A stretch of 64,000 nt of DNA from contig NZ_JAGTPK010000003.1 in assembly GCF_021147775.1 (NCBI RefSeq), forward strand, positions 124,001-188,000, given 5' to 3'. Of this stretch, positions 53,842 through 63,750 are shown piece by piece. Position numbers and translations under genes: made by a program. Position 1 is the stretch's first letter. Every line of letters begins with the position of its first letter. The notes under the pieces are model-generated. The model was not told the DNA's origin and searched no databases. It saw only the letters and a list, made by a program, of their open reading frames with translations. The stretch comes from Pseudomonas californiensis. Its GTDB lineage: Bacteria; Pseudomonadota; Gammaproteobacteria; Pseudomonadales; Pseudomonadaceae.

Positions 53842-54675
53842 ATGACAATTGAGATACTAAAACTGGCTGCATTCAGCGATGGGGATCATGGGGGTAACCC
53901 TGCCGGGGTCTGGCTGGGTGATACGCTGCCTGACGACAGCGTGATGCAACAGATTGCCGCCGAGGTGGGTTATTCAGAAACGGTATTCGCCGTGCCGATT
54001 GAAGACGGCTGGCGAGCACGCTATTTTTCACCACTGGCCGAAGTGCCTTTTTGCGGCCATGCGACCATCGCCCTGGGCGCCGCGCTCGCTGGCCGGCAGG
54101 GTGACGGCGTGTTCAACCTGACGCTCAATCACGCCCGCATCACCGTCGAAGGTCATGCACAGGGTTCGTTGACCTCGGCGGCGCTGCAATCCCCTCCCAC
54201 ACACAGCAAACCCGTCAGTTCCGACGTCGTGGAGCAGGCGCTGGCGCTGTTCGGCTACCACCATGATGATCTGGACCCACGCATTACGCCCGCTCACATC
54301 AACGGCGGTGCCGGGCATCTGGTGCTCGCGCTGAACAGCCGGGCGACGCTCAAAGCCATGCGATACGACCAGCAGGTCGGGCGGGACTTGATGGTGCGCG
54401 AGGGCTGGGCCACGATCCTGCTGGTTTACGCCGAGAGCAACCAGCGCTTTCACACCCGCAACCCGTTCGCGTTTGGCGGCGTCTATGAGGATCCGGCGAC
54501 CGGCGCCGCCACCGCAGCCTTCGGCGGCTATTTGCGCGACATTGGCTGGCCGCACGGCGGGGTGATCGACGTCCTGCAAGGTGAGGACATGGGCAGCCCA
54601 TCACGCCTGCGTGCGGAAATACCGGAGCAGATCGGCAGCTCGATCCGCGTCTCAGGCATGGCACGAAAGCTCTGA
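53842..54675 (+). CDS. PhzF-family protein
   Basis: A 277-residue protein of the PhzF/diaminopimelate-epimerase-like fold. KLAAFSDGDHGGNPAGVWLG and ETVFAVPIEDGWRARYFSPL are diagnostic; the catalytic-type Glu is in YSETVF, and FCGHATIALGAAL and GGVYEDPATGAATAAFGGYL follow. AAGGA precedes the ATG. Most family members outside phenazine clusters have unknown substrates, and no phenazine genes are nearby. It converges with the MFS gene with a 4-base gap. Confidence 0.87.
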   Translation: MTIEILKLAAFSDGDHGGNPAGVWLGDTLPDDSVMQQIAAEVGYSETVFAVPIEDGWRARYFSPLAEVPFCGHATIALGAALAGRQGDGVFNLTLNHARITVEGHAQGSLTSAALQSPPTHSKPVSSDVVEQALALFGYHHDDLDPRITPAHINGGAGHLVLALNSRATLKAMRYDQQVGRDLMVREGWATILLVYAESNQRFHTRNPFAFGGVYEDPATGAATAAFGGYLRDIGWPHGGVIDVLQGEDMGSPSRLRAEIPEQIGSSIRVSGMARKL

Positions 54676-54679
54676 CCCA

Positions 54680-55831
54680 TCAGGCCTTGAGCTTGCTGCC
54701 ACCGATTGCCACACCCAGCAGCATGACCGCGACAATCATGAACGCCAGCTCAAGGCTGCTGACGTGCGCGATGAAACCGATGGCCGCCGGCCCAATCAGA
54801 ATCCCGGCGTAACCCACCGTGGTGATCGCCGGGATCGCCACGCTCTCGGGCATGGTTTTTTGCCTTCCGACCGCGCTGTAGCAAACCGGCACGATGTTGG
54901 AGCAACCTGCACCTACCAGAGCATACCCCAGCAGTGCAGCCTCCCAGGCCGGTATCAGCGTGGCAATCGCCAGACCACTGGCTGCGCACAGCCCGCCCAG
55001 AATGATCACCCGATTCGAGCCAACCCGGCGCACGATGGCGTCGCCAAACAACCGGCCCAGCGTCATAGTGACGGCAAATACCGCATAGCCCAGCCCGGCA
55101 TAGGACGCTTCGACACCGCGCAGCGACGTCAGGAACACCGCACTCCAGTCCAGCATCGCGCCTTCGGCAAGAAATACGGTGAAGCACAGCAGGCCGATAA
55201 ACAGCACCACACCATGCGGAATCGCGAATGCCGGCCCATCGGAACGACTGCCATACGACAACAGGTGCGGGGCGGCCTTGGCCAACGCCAGCAGCGTCAG
55301 GGCCACAACCACCAGCATCGAGGCAAACGGTGAAATGCCCAGGCTGAGCAGCCCGCTGACACCTGCGGCGCCGACAATGCCGCCAAGGCTGAACAGCCCG
55401 TGGAAGCCGGACATCATGGTCTTGCCGCTGGCACGCTCGACAATAACCGCCTGAATATTAGCCGTGCAGTCCACCCCACCCATGCTTGCGCCGAACAGGA
55501 ACAGCGTGGCCACCAGCAGCGGGAGGCTCGATACTGTTGCCAGCAGTGGCAGGCTCAAGCAGATCAACAGAGTCGAACAGACCAACAGGCGACGGCAACC
55601 GAACCGCGCGGCCAGGGCACCCGCCAGCGGCATGGAGATAATCGAACCCACGCCCAGACACAACAACAGCAGCCCCAACGTACCGTCATCCAGACCCATG
55701 CGTTGCTTGGCGTAAGGCACCAGTGGCGCCCATGACGCCACGCTGAAACCGGCAATGAAAAACGCTATGCGCGTCGAAGACTGTTCCGCCCGAGCCTTGG
55801 CATCCTGGGCTGCGGTGCTGAAAGAGGTCAT
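54680..55831 (-). CDS. MFS transporter (YbjJ-like)
   Basis: A 383-residue carrier with 12 hydrophobic segments. SSTRIAFFIAGFSVASWAPL and RMGLDDGTLGLLLLCLGVGS match the YbjJ type of major facilitator, as does MGGVDCTANIQAV. AAGGAG precedes the ATG at 55831; the frame continues upstream to 56104 in sequence that does not look coding. Substrate unknown. Confidence 0.85.
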   Translation of the reverse strand: MTSFSTAAQDAKARAEQSSTRIAFFIAGFSVASWAPLVPYAKQRMGLDDGTLGLLLLCLGVGSIISMPLAGALAARFGCRRLLVCSTLLICLSLPLLATVSSLPLLVATLFLFGASMGGVDCTANIQAVIVERASGKTMMSGFHGLFSLGGIVGAAGVSGLLSLGISPFASMLVVVALTLLALAKAAPHLLSYGSRSDGPAFAIPHGVVLFIGLLCFTVFLAEGAMLDWSAVFLTSLRGVEASYAGLGYAVFAVTMTLGRLFGDAIVRRVGSNRVIILGGLCAASGLAIATLIPAWEAALLGYALVGAGCSNIVPVCYSAVGRQKTMPESVAIPAITTVGYAGILIGPAAIGFIAHVSSLELAFMIVAVMLLGVAIGGSKLKA

Positions 55832-56511
55832 GCATGCTCCTTGTAGTTGCCAGACGGAATCGCGCCAGCGAGCGCGACAGCCTAACAAAGCTGATCGATT
55901 AACCAAATGTCTGATGCGCTTGAATGGGGCACGTTCCATCGAGAAGGACGCGCATGAGCGTCCACAGGCAGGACAGCAAGCTGACGTGGCACAGGGGCAA
56001 CTTCTCCTGAACCTCCCACTGTCTTGAAAGCCTTGAAAGACATCAGTTCGCGTAAGTATCAGATGATGAAACAGTGATTCACTGGTATACCCAGGCAACA
56101 ACAACCTCTTGTAACGCTGCTGAAAACCACACTGGCATAGAAGATTTCACTGCGTCTTACTGGACAGACCTCGTTTAGAGCTTACTTACAGTGCATCGCG
56201 CCGATCGTCAAGCGACCTCAATAACAGCCTGCGAAGCGGTCTGCCACATAAAAAAACCACTTAACATCAGCGTTTTTTTTGACACTAAAAGTCGTCAACG
56301 ATTTGACTAAAATCCAATAAAAAACAATATTTACCTTAAAATTCATGTCGTTATGTTAAAAACTTTTCACTTAAAGAGTTTATTTTTCCGAATACCTAAA
56401 GTTACAAGAACGAAAGTCGATACGAATAATTACTCTATGCCATCACGCAAATAATTTCTCATAAGCACCTCCACTAGCAGGCCAAGGATGGCATGTTCCA
56501 GGACTGTCATC
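55832..56511. other. Non-coding region before the CHASE3 chemoreceptor gene
   Basis: About 680 bases with no credible gene. The part from 56240 to 56460 is AT-rich with A and T runs and probably holds the promoter of the chemoreceptor. No dyad of note was seen. Confidence 0.35.
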
Positions 56512-58134
56512 ATGCTGAACAAGCTCAGTATTTCCCAGAAACTTTATTTAAGCTTTATCGCGATCGTCATACTTATCGCGGTATTGGTGGGCAGTGCCTA
56601 CCGCGGATTTGAACAGGTGGAAGAAGCCACTAATGGCAATGTTCACACCTACGAAGTTCTTAACAAAGCGCAACGCGCGCTTGAAAGCCTGGTCAACATC
56701 GAAACTGGCATGCGCGGCTTCGTCATCACCTCCAAAGAGGCTTTTCTGGAACCTCTGGTGTCGGGAGAGAAAACCTTTACTGAAGAGCTTGATACCCTCA
56801 AGCGCCTGACTTCGGACAACGCTGAACAACAGCGACGCCTTACAGTGCTGGGAGACACCCAGAAGCGCTGGCTGGATGAGGACGTTCATCAGATCGTTGC
56901 ATTGCGCAGGGACCTGACCGCACGTAACCAGCCTGACGATGAGCTGGACGCCCGCATTGTTGCAGGGGGCGATAAGGCCAAGATGGACAGCATGCGCAGT
57001 GCACTGGCTGAAATCAGTGCGACCGAAGACAGACTGCTTCTGGAGAGAACCCAGAAAATGCAAGACGCGCGACATTTCGCAATCAGCGTCCTTATGTACG
57101 GCGGTTTGGCAGCCGCCATCCTCGCGGCGATACTGGCCGCCACGCTGGGGCGCAGTACCACGGCACGTTTGCAGTTGGCTATTGATGCGGCAACGGCCAT
57201 TGCCAATGGCAAGCTGGACACCGTCATCGACACCAGCAGTCATGACGAATTGCCAAAGGCCTTTGACCGTATGCAGAACCGTTTGCGCGAAATGATTCAG
57301 CAGATAAGCCAGGCGGCGAATCAACTGGTGGTCGCGGTGCAGCAGATTTCCGGTGCGTCCGAACAGCTTTCAGGCGCGATTCACGAGCAATCGACTTCAG
57401 CGTCCATGATGGCCGCCACGATCGAAGAATTGACCGTCAGCATCCACCATGTTTCCGAAAATGCCGACGAAGCTCATCAGATTGCCAGTCATTCAGGACA
57501 GCAATCAGAAGAAGGCGCCCGAGTGATAGAAAACACACTGTCGAGCATGAACGGCATCGCCAGGACCGTTCAACACTCATCCACTCAGGTCGCTGATCTT
57601 GGACAGCATTCGGAGCATATCTCATCAATCATCAGCGTGATTCAAGGCATCGCCGATCAGACGAACCTGCTGGCACTCAACGCCGCTATCGAGGCCGCCC
57701 GTGCCGGTGAGCAAGGCCGCGGCTTCGCGGTAGTGGCGGACGAAGTTCGGCTGCTGGCCCAGAACACAGGTAAATCGACCAAAGAAATCGCCAGCATGAT
57801 CGAGAAGATCCAGGCGGGCGTCCGCGAAACGGTCGAAAGCATGCGTACAGGCGTACAAGAAGTGAACCACGGCGTGGAAATGGCAGGTACTGCCGGCGTA
57901 GCCATCGTCGGAATTCGCGACAGTTCAAGCAAAGTGCTGCAGGTGGTTGATCAAATCTCCTTTGCCCTGCGGGAACAGACGGTGGCCAGTCAGGACGTGG
58001 CCCGAAACGTGGAGCGGTCGGCGCAGATGGCAGAACAAAACAACCTGTCGGTTCAGGAACTGCTCAAAACCAGTGGTGGACTGAACAGCCTGGCGGTAAG
58101 CCTGCAGCAGGAAGTGCGCAAGTTTCAGCTCTGA
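56512..58134 (+). CDS. Methyl-accepting chemotaxis protein with CHASE3 sensor
   Basis: A 540-residue chemoreceptor. TM1 (LYLSFIAIVILIAVLVGSAY), a periplasmic CHASE3 domain marked by LVNIETGMRGFVITSKEAFL, TM2 near 190-212 (ISVLMYGGLAAAILAAILAA), HAMP, and the signalling tip [20 protein letters not shown] with [20 protein letters not shown]. The ATG at 56512 has AGGA eight bases upstream; the frame opens at 56488. No tethering pentapeptide. Ligand unknown. Confidence 0.93.
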   Translation: MLNKLSISQKLYLSFIAIVILIAVLVGSAYRGFEQVEEATNGNVHTYEVLNKAQRALESLVNIETGMRGFVITSKEAFLEPLVSGEKTFTEELDTLKRLTSDNAEQQRRLTVLGDTQKRWLDEDVHQIVALRRDLTARNQPDDELDARIVAGGDKAKMDSMRSALAEISATEDRLLLERTQKMQDARHFAISVLMYGGLAAAILAAILAATLGRSTTARLQLAIDAATAIANGKLDTVIDTSSHDELPKAFDRMQNRLREMIQQISQAANQLVVAVQQISGASEQLSGAIHEQSTSASMMAATIEELTVSIHHVSENADEAHQIASHSGQQSEEGARVIENTLSSMNGIARTVQHSSTQVADLGQHSEHISSIISVIQGIADQTNLLALNAAIEAARAGEQGRGFAVVADEVRLLAQNTGKSTKEIASMIEKIQAGVRETVESMRTGVQEVNHGVEMAGTAGVAIVGIRDSSSKVLQVVDQISFALREQTVASQDVARNVERSAQMAEQNNLSVQELLKTSGGLNSLAVSLQQEVRKFQL

Positions 58135-58171
58135 GGATCCTCTCGCATTAGATCCTCACAGGTAGACATGC

Positions 58172-58204
58172 ACCTGAACCGACTCATGTAAAACCGGTTC
58201 AGGT
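58172..58204 (+). terminator. Terminator-like hairpin after the chemoreceptor gene
   Basis: ACCTGAACCG and CGGTTCAGGT form a perfect 10-pair stem with a 13-base loop, 37 bases after the stop. No T run. Confidence 0.5.
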
Positions 58205-58403
58205 CAGCTTCACCCATACTGGGCATGGACGCGTTGCAAACCTTGCCGCGCGCTTTCCAACGCGCCTGGGTAACAGGCTCGACTGCACGCTGGTCCAACT
58301 TCACTTACCAGGCAGACTTGCAGCTTTTTCCACGCAAGCGCACTAAACTGGCCACCTCTCGCCCCAAGTCGGGGCAACGTTGCTGATTCCCGTAGAGGCC
58401 GCT

Positions 58404-59288
58404 GTGTACAAAGGCGTCGTGCTGTCGGTCCTGGCCTCTGTGCTGTTTGGGGTCATGTATTTCTATACCTCACTGATGAAACCGTTGAGCGGCGAAGAAA
58501 TCTTCGGCTGGCGCATGCTGCTGACTGTGCCATGCGCGACGCTGTTCATGCTGATCAGTGGCGACTGGAAGCTGGTAAAAGCCCTTGGCAACCGAATTCG
58601 GCAAAAGCCGACGCTGATTTTCGCCTTGCTGCTGTCGTCACTGTTGTTGGGTGCGCAGTTGTTGATCTTCATGTGGGCGCCGCTGCACGGGCGCAGCCTT
58701 GAGGTGTCGCTGGGCTATTTTCTGCTGCCGCTGAGCATGATTCTCACCGGGCGTGTGGTGTACGGCGAGCACTTGTCGTATCTGCAAAAAGTGGCAGCTG
58801 CGTTTGCCATGGTCGGCGTCGGGCATGAGCTCTGGCGTCTGGGCAGCTTTTCGTGGGAAACGCTGCTGGTCGCTGGCGGTTATCCGCTGTACTTCGTACT
58901 GCGTCGCAAGCTCAAGACCGATCACCTGGGTGGCCTCTGGTTCGACATGCTGTTCATGCTGCCAATCGGTTTGTGGTTCATCCTCAGCTGCGACCCGCAA
59001 GCCATTCAGCAGACGCCGATGCTCTACCTGCTGATCCCCGTGCTGGGCATCATCAGTGCCTCGGCGCTGGTCAGCTACATCGTCGCCAGCCGCCTGCTGC
59101 CGTTCAGCCTGTTCGGGCTGCTCAGCTATGTCGAGCCGGTGCTGCTGGTGGGCGTCGCGCTGTTGCTGGGCGAGAGCATCAGCCGCGATGAGTGGCTGAC
59201 CTACCTGCCGATCTGGCTGGCGGTGGTGGTACTGGTCATTGAAGGCGTCAAACACATGCTCGCCCAACGCCGTCGGGACGCCACCTGA
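58404..59288 (+). CDS. rarD: EamA-family transporter RarD
   Basis: A 294-residue inner-membrane protein with about 10 helices. YKGVVLSVLASVLFGVMYFY, EEIFGWRMLLTVP, SLEVSLGYFLLPLSMILTGR and PFSLFGLLSYVEPVLLVGVA follow the RarD pattern. The GTG at 58404 has AGAGG six bases upstream and gives the usual N-terminus; a TTG at 58380 also opens the frame. Named from chloramphenicol sensitivity; its physiological substrate is unknown. Confidence 0.88.
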   Translation: MYKGVVLSVLASVLFGVMYFYTSLMKPLSGEEIFGWRMLLTVPCATLFMLISGDWKLVKALGNRIRQKPTLIFALLLSSLLLGAQLLIFMWAPLHGRSLEVSLGYFLLPLSMILTGRVVYGEHLSYLQKVAAAFAMVGVGHELWRLGSFSWETLLVAGGYPLYFVLRRKLKTDHLGGLWFDMLFMLPIGLWFILSCDPQAIQQTPMLYLLIPVLGIISASALVSYIVASRLLPFSLFGLLSYVEPVLLVGVALLLGESISRDEWLTYLPIWLAVVVLVIEGVKHMLAQRRRDAT

Positions 59289-59291
59289 CGA

Positions 59292-60407
59292 TCAATGCTC
59301 GGTAAAGCGCTCCAGTTGCATTTCCTGAAGCCGGCTCAAGGTGCGGCGGAAAGCAAATGACAGATAGCCCTGGGTGTAGAGCTCGGTCATCGAAACAGGG
59401 GCTTCGACGTACAACGGAATACGCCGGTCATAACACTCGTCCACCAACGCGATGAACCGCCGCACACCGTCGTCATTGGGTGACAACTGCGGCAGCTCGC
59501 GATCTCCGGCAACCACCTGCTCCACACCATCTTCCGTACCACGTGCAATTTTCGACTCGCGCTGCGCCGCGCTGAGAGCAGGCACCTCGCTGAGCAGGAT
59601 CACCGAAAAGCGATCACACAGCGCAATGAAATCCATGGCAGCCAACGGCTGCTCGCACAGGTCGCGGTAGCGACACCAGACCGCCGTATCGGAATGCTGA
59701 ATGACGTTGATGCTGCGATAACCCAGCATGACCTGTGAGTCGTGCACCGACTGGCCCGCGCTCAGCGCTTCAAAGATCGGCTGCAAGGCACTCGGACGAC
59801 CGGTTTCAGCTACCCAGTAACGCTGATGCAACTGGCCTGGGTGCAGACGATGGTCTTCGCCGCCGTCTACGGCGACGACGTTCATGTAACGCTGAATGGC
59901 GGCGATCGCGGGCACAAATCGCTCACGGTTGTGGCCATGGCTGTACAACTGATCTGGCGGCTGATTCGACGTGCAGACCAGCACCACACCTTCCTCGAAC
60001 ATCACTTGCAGCAGCCCACCCAGAATCACGGCATCGCCGATGTCGGTCACGAACAACTCGTCGAAGCACAGCACGCGAACCTCGCGCGCCAGCTCCTTGG
60101 CCACCACCGTCAGCGGGTGCGGCGTTCCGATCAGTTCGAACATGCGTTTGTGCACCCAACGCATGAAGTGATGAAAATGCTGGCGCCGGGCAGGCACGCT
60201 CAGGCTTTCGAAGAAGCGGTCCATCAGCCAGGTCTTGCCGCGTCCGACCGGTCCCCACAGGTAAACACCTTTCGCCTTGCTCCGTGGGGCTTTCAGCGCC
60301 AGATAGCAGTCCTGCAGGCTGTGGGCAGCCAGCAATTGCGACTGATCAGGCTGAAAACCACGCTGGACAGCACGCTCATAAGCATCCAGAGGAGACAGGG
60401 GATCCAT
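59292..60407 (-). CDS. zapE: ZapE-like AFG1-family ATPase
   Basis: A 371-residue AAA-type ATPase. Walker A is YLWGPVGRGKTWLMDRF; Walker B is VRVLCFDELFVTDIGDAVIL; the sensor block is VLVCTSNQPPDQLYSHGHNR. Length and plan match ZapE, which binds the Z-ring in E. coli cell division. The sequence departs somewhat from canonical ZapE (FDELFVTDIGDAV instead of the FDEFFV form), and pseudomonads may carry a second copy, so this may be a paralogue. ATG at 60407. Converges with rarD with a 3-base gap. Confidence 0.82.
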   Translation of the reverse strand: MDPLSPLDAYERAVQRGFQPDQSQLLAAHSLQDCYLALKAPRSKAKGVYLWGPVGRGKTWLMDRFFESLSVPARRQHFHHFMRWVHKRMFELIGTPHPLTVVAKELAREVRVLCFDELFVTDIGDAVILGGLLQVMFEEGVVLVCTSNQPPDQLYSHGHNRERFVPAIAAIQRYMNVVAVDGGEDHRLHPGQLHQRYWVAETGRPSALQPIFEALSAGQSVHDSQVMLGYRSINVIQHSDTAVWCRYRDLCEQPLAAMDFIALCDRFSVILLSEVPALSAAQRESKIARGTEDGVEQVVAGDRELPQLSPNDDGVRRFIALVDECYDRRIPLYVEAPVSMTELYTQGYLSFAFRRTLSRLQEMQLERFTEH

Positions 60408-60500
60408 CAGGCAAACACCTTGCACGGCAAAAAAAGAAGCTCAGCATATACAAGGCAGGTCTGAAACACAGGCTTGCCTTGCAGGTTACGGATGGTTGAC

Positions 60501-61946
60501 TCAGGCGTGCTGGACGCCTGCACGCTTGAGCAGGCGTTTGCAACGCTCCGACAAATGCACGACGCGCAAGTGTTTGCCCGCTTTTGCATAGCGCTCGCGC
60601 AACGTCTTGAGCGCCGCAATCGCCGAGTAGTCGACAAAGCTCAGATGGCGGCAGTCAAGCGTGACGTGCGCCGGGTCCTGGGCAGGATCGAACTGATCGA
60701 GAAAAGGCGTCGTCGAGGCGAAGAACAACGTCCCATGTACGTGATAGATCTTGCTGCCGTCTGCTTCGACATGGCTGTCGGCGTACAACTCACGGGCCTG
60801 CTGCCAGGCAAAATTGATCGCCGCAATGACGATGCCGAACAGCACAGCGGTGGCCAGATCGGTCAGCACCGTAACCACCGTCACCGCGATGATCGCCAGC
60901 ACGTCGTTGACCGGCACCTTGCGCAACACCCGCAGCGACGCCCAGGCAAAGGTCTGTTGCGCGACCACAAACATCACGCCGACCAATGCCGCCAGCGGGA
61001 TGCGCTCGATCAGCGGCGACAGAAACAGCACGAACATCAGAATCATCAGGCCGGCCACAATCCCGGACAGGCGACCCCGGCCGCCGGAGCTGAGGTTGAT
61101 GACGGTCTGTCCGATCATTGCGCAGCCGCCCATGCCACCGAAGGCGCCGGAAACCATATTGGCCGCGCCAAGCGCCACGCACTCGCGGTCCGGGTAACCA
61201 CGGCTTTCGGTGATTTCGTCGGTGAGGTTGAGCGTCAGCAGGGTTTCCAGCAACCCGACCAGTGCCATCAACACGGCGTAAGGCGCAATGATGCGCAGGG
61301 TTTCAAGGTTCCACGGGATATCGGGCAGCGCAAACTGCGGCAGACCACCAGCAATGTGCGCCATGTCACCCAGGGTGCGGGTCGGCAGACCGAACAGGTA
61401 AACCGCCAGCCCCACGCCAAGAATCGCCACCAGTGCGGGAGGCGCAACGCGGGTCAGACGTGGCAGCAGATAGACGATCGCCATGGTCAGCGCAACCAGC
61501 CCCAGCATCACGTACAGCGGGGTGCCGCTGAGCCACGCTTCGCCGACCTTGAAATGCTCCAGCTGCGCCATCGCGATGACAATGGCCAGGCCGTTGACGA
61601 AACCGAGCATCACTGAATAAGGCACTAACCGCACCAGCTTGCCCAGGCGCAGCAGCCCGAACAGAATCATCAGCAAGCCACCCAGCAATACGGTTGCCAG
61701 CAGATACTGCACGCCCTGCTGCACCACCAGCGCCACGATCACCACGGCCATCGACCCCGCCGCACCGGAAACCATGCCGGGTCGGCCGCCAAACAACGCT
61801 GTAAGGGTGCAGATAATGAAGGCACCATACAGGCCCATCAGCGGGTTGAGGTGGGCGACCAGCGCAAAAGCGATGCACTCGGGCACCAATGCAAAGGACG
61901 TCGTGAGGCCTGCCAGCACGTCGGCGCGTATACGGGTTGGTTTCAT
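60501..61946 (-). CDS. SulP-family anion permease with STAS domain
   Basis: A 481-residue protein. About 10-12 membrane segments (LTTSFALVPECIAFALVAHL; ALFGGRPGMVSGAAGSMAVV; AANMVSGAFGGMGGCAMIGQ) are followed by a C-terminal STAS domain (HVTLDCRHLSFVDYSAIAAL). The GGMGGCAMIGQ stretch is typical of the bacterial SulP branch that includes sodium-dependent bicarbonate carriers (BicA-like) as well as sulfate carriers; the ion is not decided by sequence. It stands alone. Confidence 0.9.
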   Translation of the reverse strand: MKPTRIRADVLAGLTTSFALVPECIAFALVAHLNPLMGLYGAFIICTLTALFGGRPGMVSGAAGSMAVVIVALVVQQGVQYLLATVLLGGLLMILFGLLRLGKLVRLVPYSVMLGFVNGLAIVIAMAQLEHFKVGEAWLSGTPLYVMLGLVALTMAIVYLLPRLTRVAPPALVAILGVGLAVYLFGLPTRTLGDMAHIAGGLPQFALPDIPWNLETLRIIAPYAVLMALVGLLETLLTLNLTDEITESRGYPDRECVALGAANMVSGAFGGMGGCAMIGQTVINLSSGGRGRLSGIVAGLMILMFVLFLSPLIERIPLAALVGVMFVVAQQTFAWASLRVLRKVPVNDVLAIIAVTVVTVLTDLATAVLFGIVIAAINFAWQQARELYADSHVEADGSKIYHVHGTLFFASTTPFLDQFDPAQDPAHVTLDCRHLSFVDYSAIAALKTLRERYAKAGKHLRVVHLSERCKRLLKRAGVQHA

Positions 61947-62071
61947 GGTGTACCTGAAAGTGCATCCCGCGAATCAACCGGGAGAGGCGCAAAAGTGCGG
62001 CATTTTACGCAAACATGCCGCGAGCGGCCAGTGCTGTAAGGTTTCAGGTACACGGTCAGCCGACCAGATGC

Positions 62072-62395
62072 TCAGGGTATGTCCAGATCCATCAACGCCG
62101 CGCCCAGCGCCTTGCCGTGAGCATCCAGCGCCAGCGATCGGGTCACGCCACCACGTAATACGCCAGGCATCACGAAGTTCAGCGCACACACGTTGGGTAG
62201 TTCGTAACGCCGGACAGGCGCGGCGCCAGGGTCGAGCAATTGAGCGAAATAGGTCATGACGCGCTCGACGGTCAACGCCTCGCAAAGCCGCGCATAGTCT
62301 TCGCTGCGGTAGGCGATAACCGAAATATTGGACGTATCACCCTTGTCGCCGGTTCGCGAATGGGCCAGTTCGCGCAGCTTTACGGAGTGGTTCAT
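62072..62395 (-). CDS. AtuA-associated small C-terminal domain protein
   Basis: A 107-residue protein: VKLRELAHSRTGDKGDTSNI, then ISVIAYRSEDYARLCEALTV and LPNVCALNFVMPGVLRGGVT. This matches the small domain found fused to the end of longer AtuA/DUF1446 proteins or encoded next to them. It overlaps the AtuA-like gene by four bases (ATGA), so the two are translationally coupled and probably form one complex. Confidence 0.82.
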   Translation of the reverse strand: MNHSVKLRELAHSRTGDKGDTSNISVIAYRSEDYARLCEALTVERVMTYFAQLLDPGAAPVRRYELPNVCALNFVMPGVLRGGVTRSLALDAHGKALGAALMDLDIP

Positions 62396-63750
62396 GGGGT
62401 TTGCTCCAGATGAACCTTGGTGTGGACGACTGTGCGCGGTACAAACAGAGAGGCGACTGCCACCACCTGGCGTACCGCCTTGGTCGCTCCGCCTCCGCCG
62501 TAAGGTCCGTTGGTATAAAGGGTTTCCACCTCATTACCGATGCGGGTGGCATGGCCGCGATCAGCACAGCGGGCGGCGACTCGCAGACGCACTTCCCAGG
62601 GTTCAGAGCCTGCTCGGGCACCCACATCTGCGCCGTGCAGCGAATCGATTCCGATCAACTCGGCACGAATGTCCTCGTGAATCACCCCGGTCATCTTCAA
62701 GCGTTCCAGCACGATCTCCCTTGCCAACCGGGCACGCGCGACCGCGCCGGGGCCGCCGTAAGAAATTTGCCCTTCGCCGATCCAGCCATCCAGATAACCC
62801 ACGGAGACTTTCAATGTGTCAGGCCGGACGCGTCCCTGCGCGCCGGATACCTGCACGCGATCAGCGCCGTCCGCGCTAAAGCTGACGCATGAAAAATCGG
62901 CAGTGACGTCCGGCGTCAGATAGGCCGCAGGGTCGTGCACTTCGTAGATCAATTGTTCGGTACAGGTCGCCGTATCGATACGACCGCCCGAGCCCTTCAC
63001 TTTGCTGATACACGCGTTGCCCGACGCATCGACCTCGGCCAGCGGGAAGCCCAGACGGGCAAGATCCGGCACGTCCTTGAACCCGGGATCGGCAAAATAA
63101 CCGCCGGTGATCTGCCCGGCACACTCAAGCAAGTGGCCGACCAGGGTGCCGCGTCCCAGTCGCGGCCAGTCATCGGCGGCCCAACCGAACTCGAACAGTT
63201 GCGGCGCCAGAAACAATGACGGGTCGGCCACCCGGCCAGTGATCACAACATCGGCGTCGGCCTGCAACGCCTCGACGATGCCTTCGGCACCCAGATAAGC
63301 GTTAGCGGAAATCAGCCGATCGCCCAGCGATGCCAGCGTGGCACCGTTATCCAGCAAACGGGTCGGATCGGCCTGCAGGTGGGTCAGGACGTCATCACCG
63401 GTCAGCGCCGCGACCTTCAGATGCGGCAGGCCGAGTTCGACCGCAATACGTCGTACCTCAAGGGCGGCCGCCAATGGATTGGCCGCGCCCATGTTGGTAA
63501 TGACCCGCAAGCGACGTTCTCCGGCGCGTTGGCCGACAAAGGGCAGGACACGCCGCATGCGCTCACTCAGCAACGGGTCAAAGCCCGCGTCCGGGTTGCT
63601 CAGCCGGGCTTGCTGCGCCAGCGCGATAGTGCGCTCGGCCAGACATTCAAAGACCAGATAATCCAGTTTTCCATGTTCGGCCAGTTCGACCGCTGGCTCA
63701 ATACGGTCACCGGAATAACCGGCACCCGAGCCGATTCGCAGGGTTTTCAT
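62392..63750 (-). CDS. AtuA-like (DUF1446) protein
   Basis: A 452-residue protein: RIGSGAGYSGDRIEPAVELA, then DYLVFECLAERTIALAQQAR, VITNMGAANPLAAALEVRRI and ITGRVADPSLFLAPQLFEFG are diagnostic of the DUF1446/AtuA family named after acyclic terpene utilisation in P. aeruginosa. No other terpene (atu) gene is visible here, and the gene directly upstream encodes a CitMHS-type carrier, so a role in use of a carboxylate is more likely; this is inference. Its ATG follows the carrier stop without a gap. Confidence 0.87.
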   Translation of the reverse strand: MKTLRIGSGAGYSGDRIEPAVELAEHGKLDYLVFECLAERTIALAQQARLSNPDAGFDPLLSERMRRVLPFVGQRAGERRLRVITNMGAANPLAAALEVRRIAVELGLPHLKVAALTGDDVLTHLQADPTRLLDNGATLASLGDRLISANAYLGAEGIVEALQADADVVITGRVADPSLFLAPQLFEFGWAADDWPRLGRGTLVGHLLECAGQITGGYFADPGFKDVPDLARLGFPLAEVDASGNACISKVKGSGGRIDTATCTEQLIYEVHDPAAYLTPDVTADFSCVSFSADGADRVQVSGAQGRVRPDTLKVSVGYLDGWIGEGQISYGGPGAVARARLAREIVLERLKMTGVIHEDIRAELIGIDSLHGADVGARAGSEPWEVRLRVAARCADRGHATRIGNEVETLYTNGPYGGGGATKAVRQVVAVASLFVPRTVVHTKVHLEQTP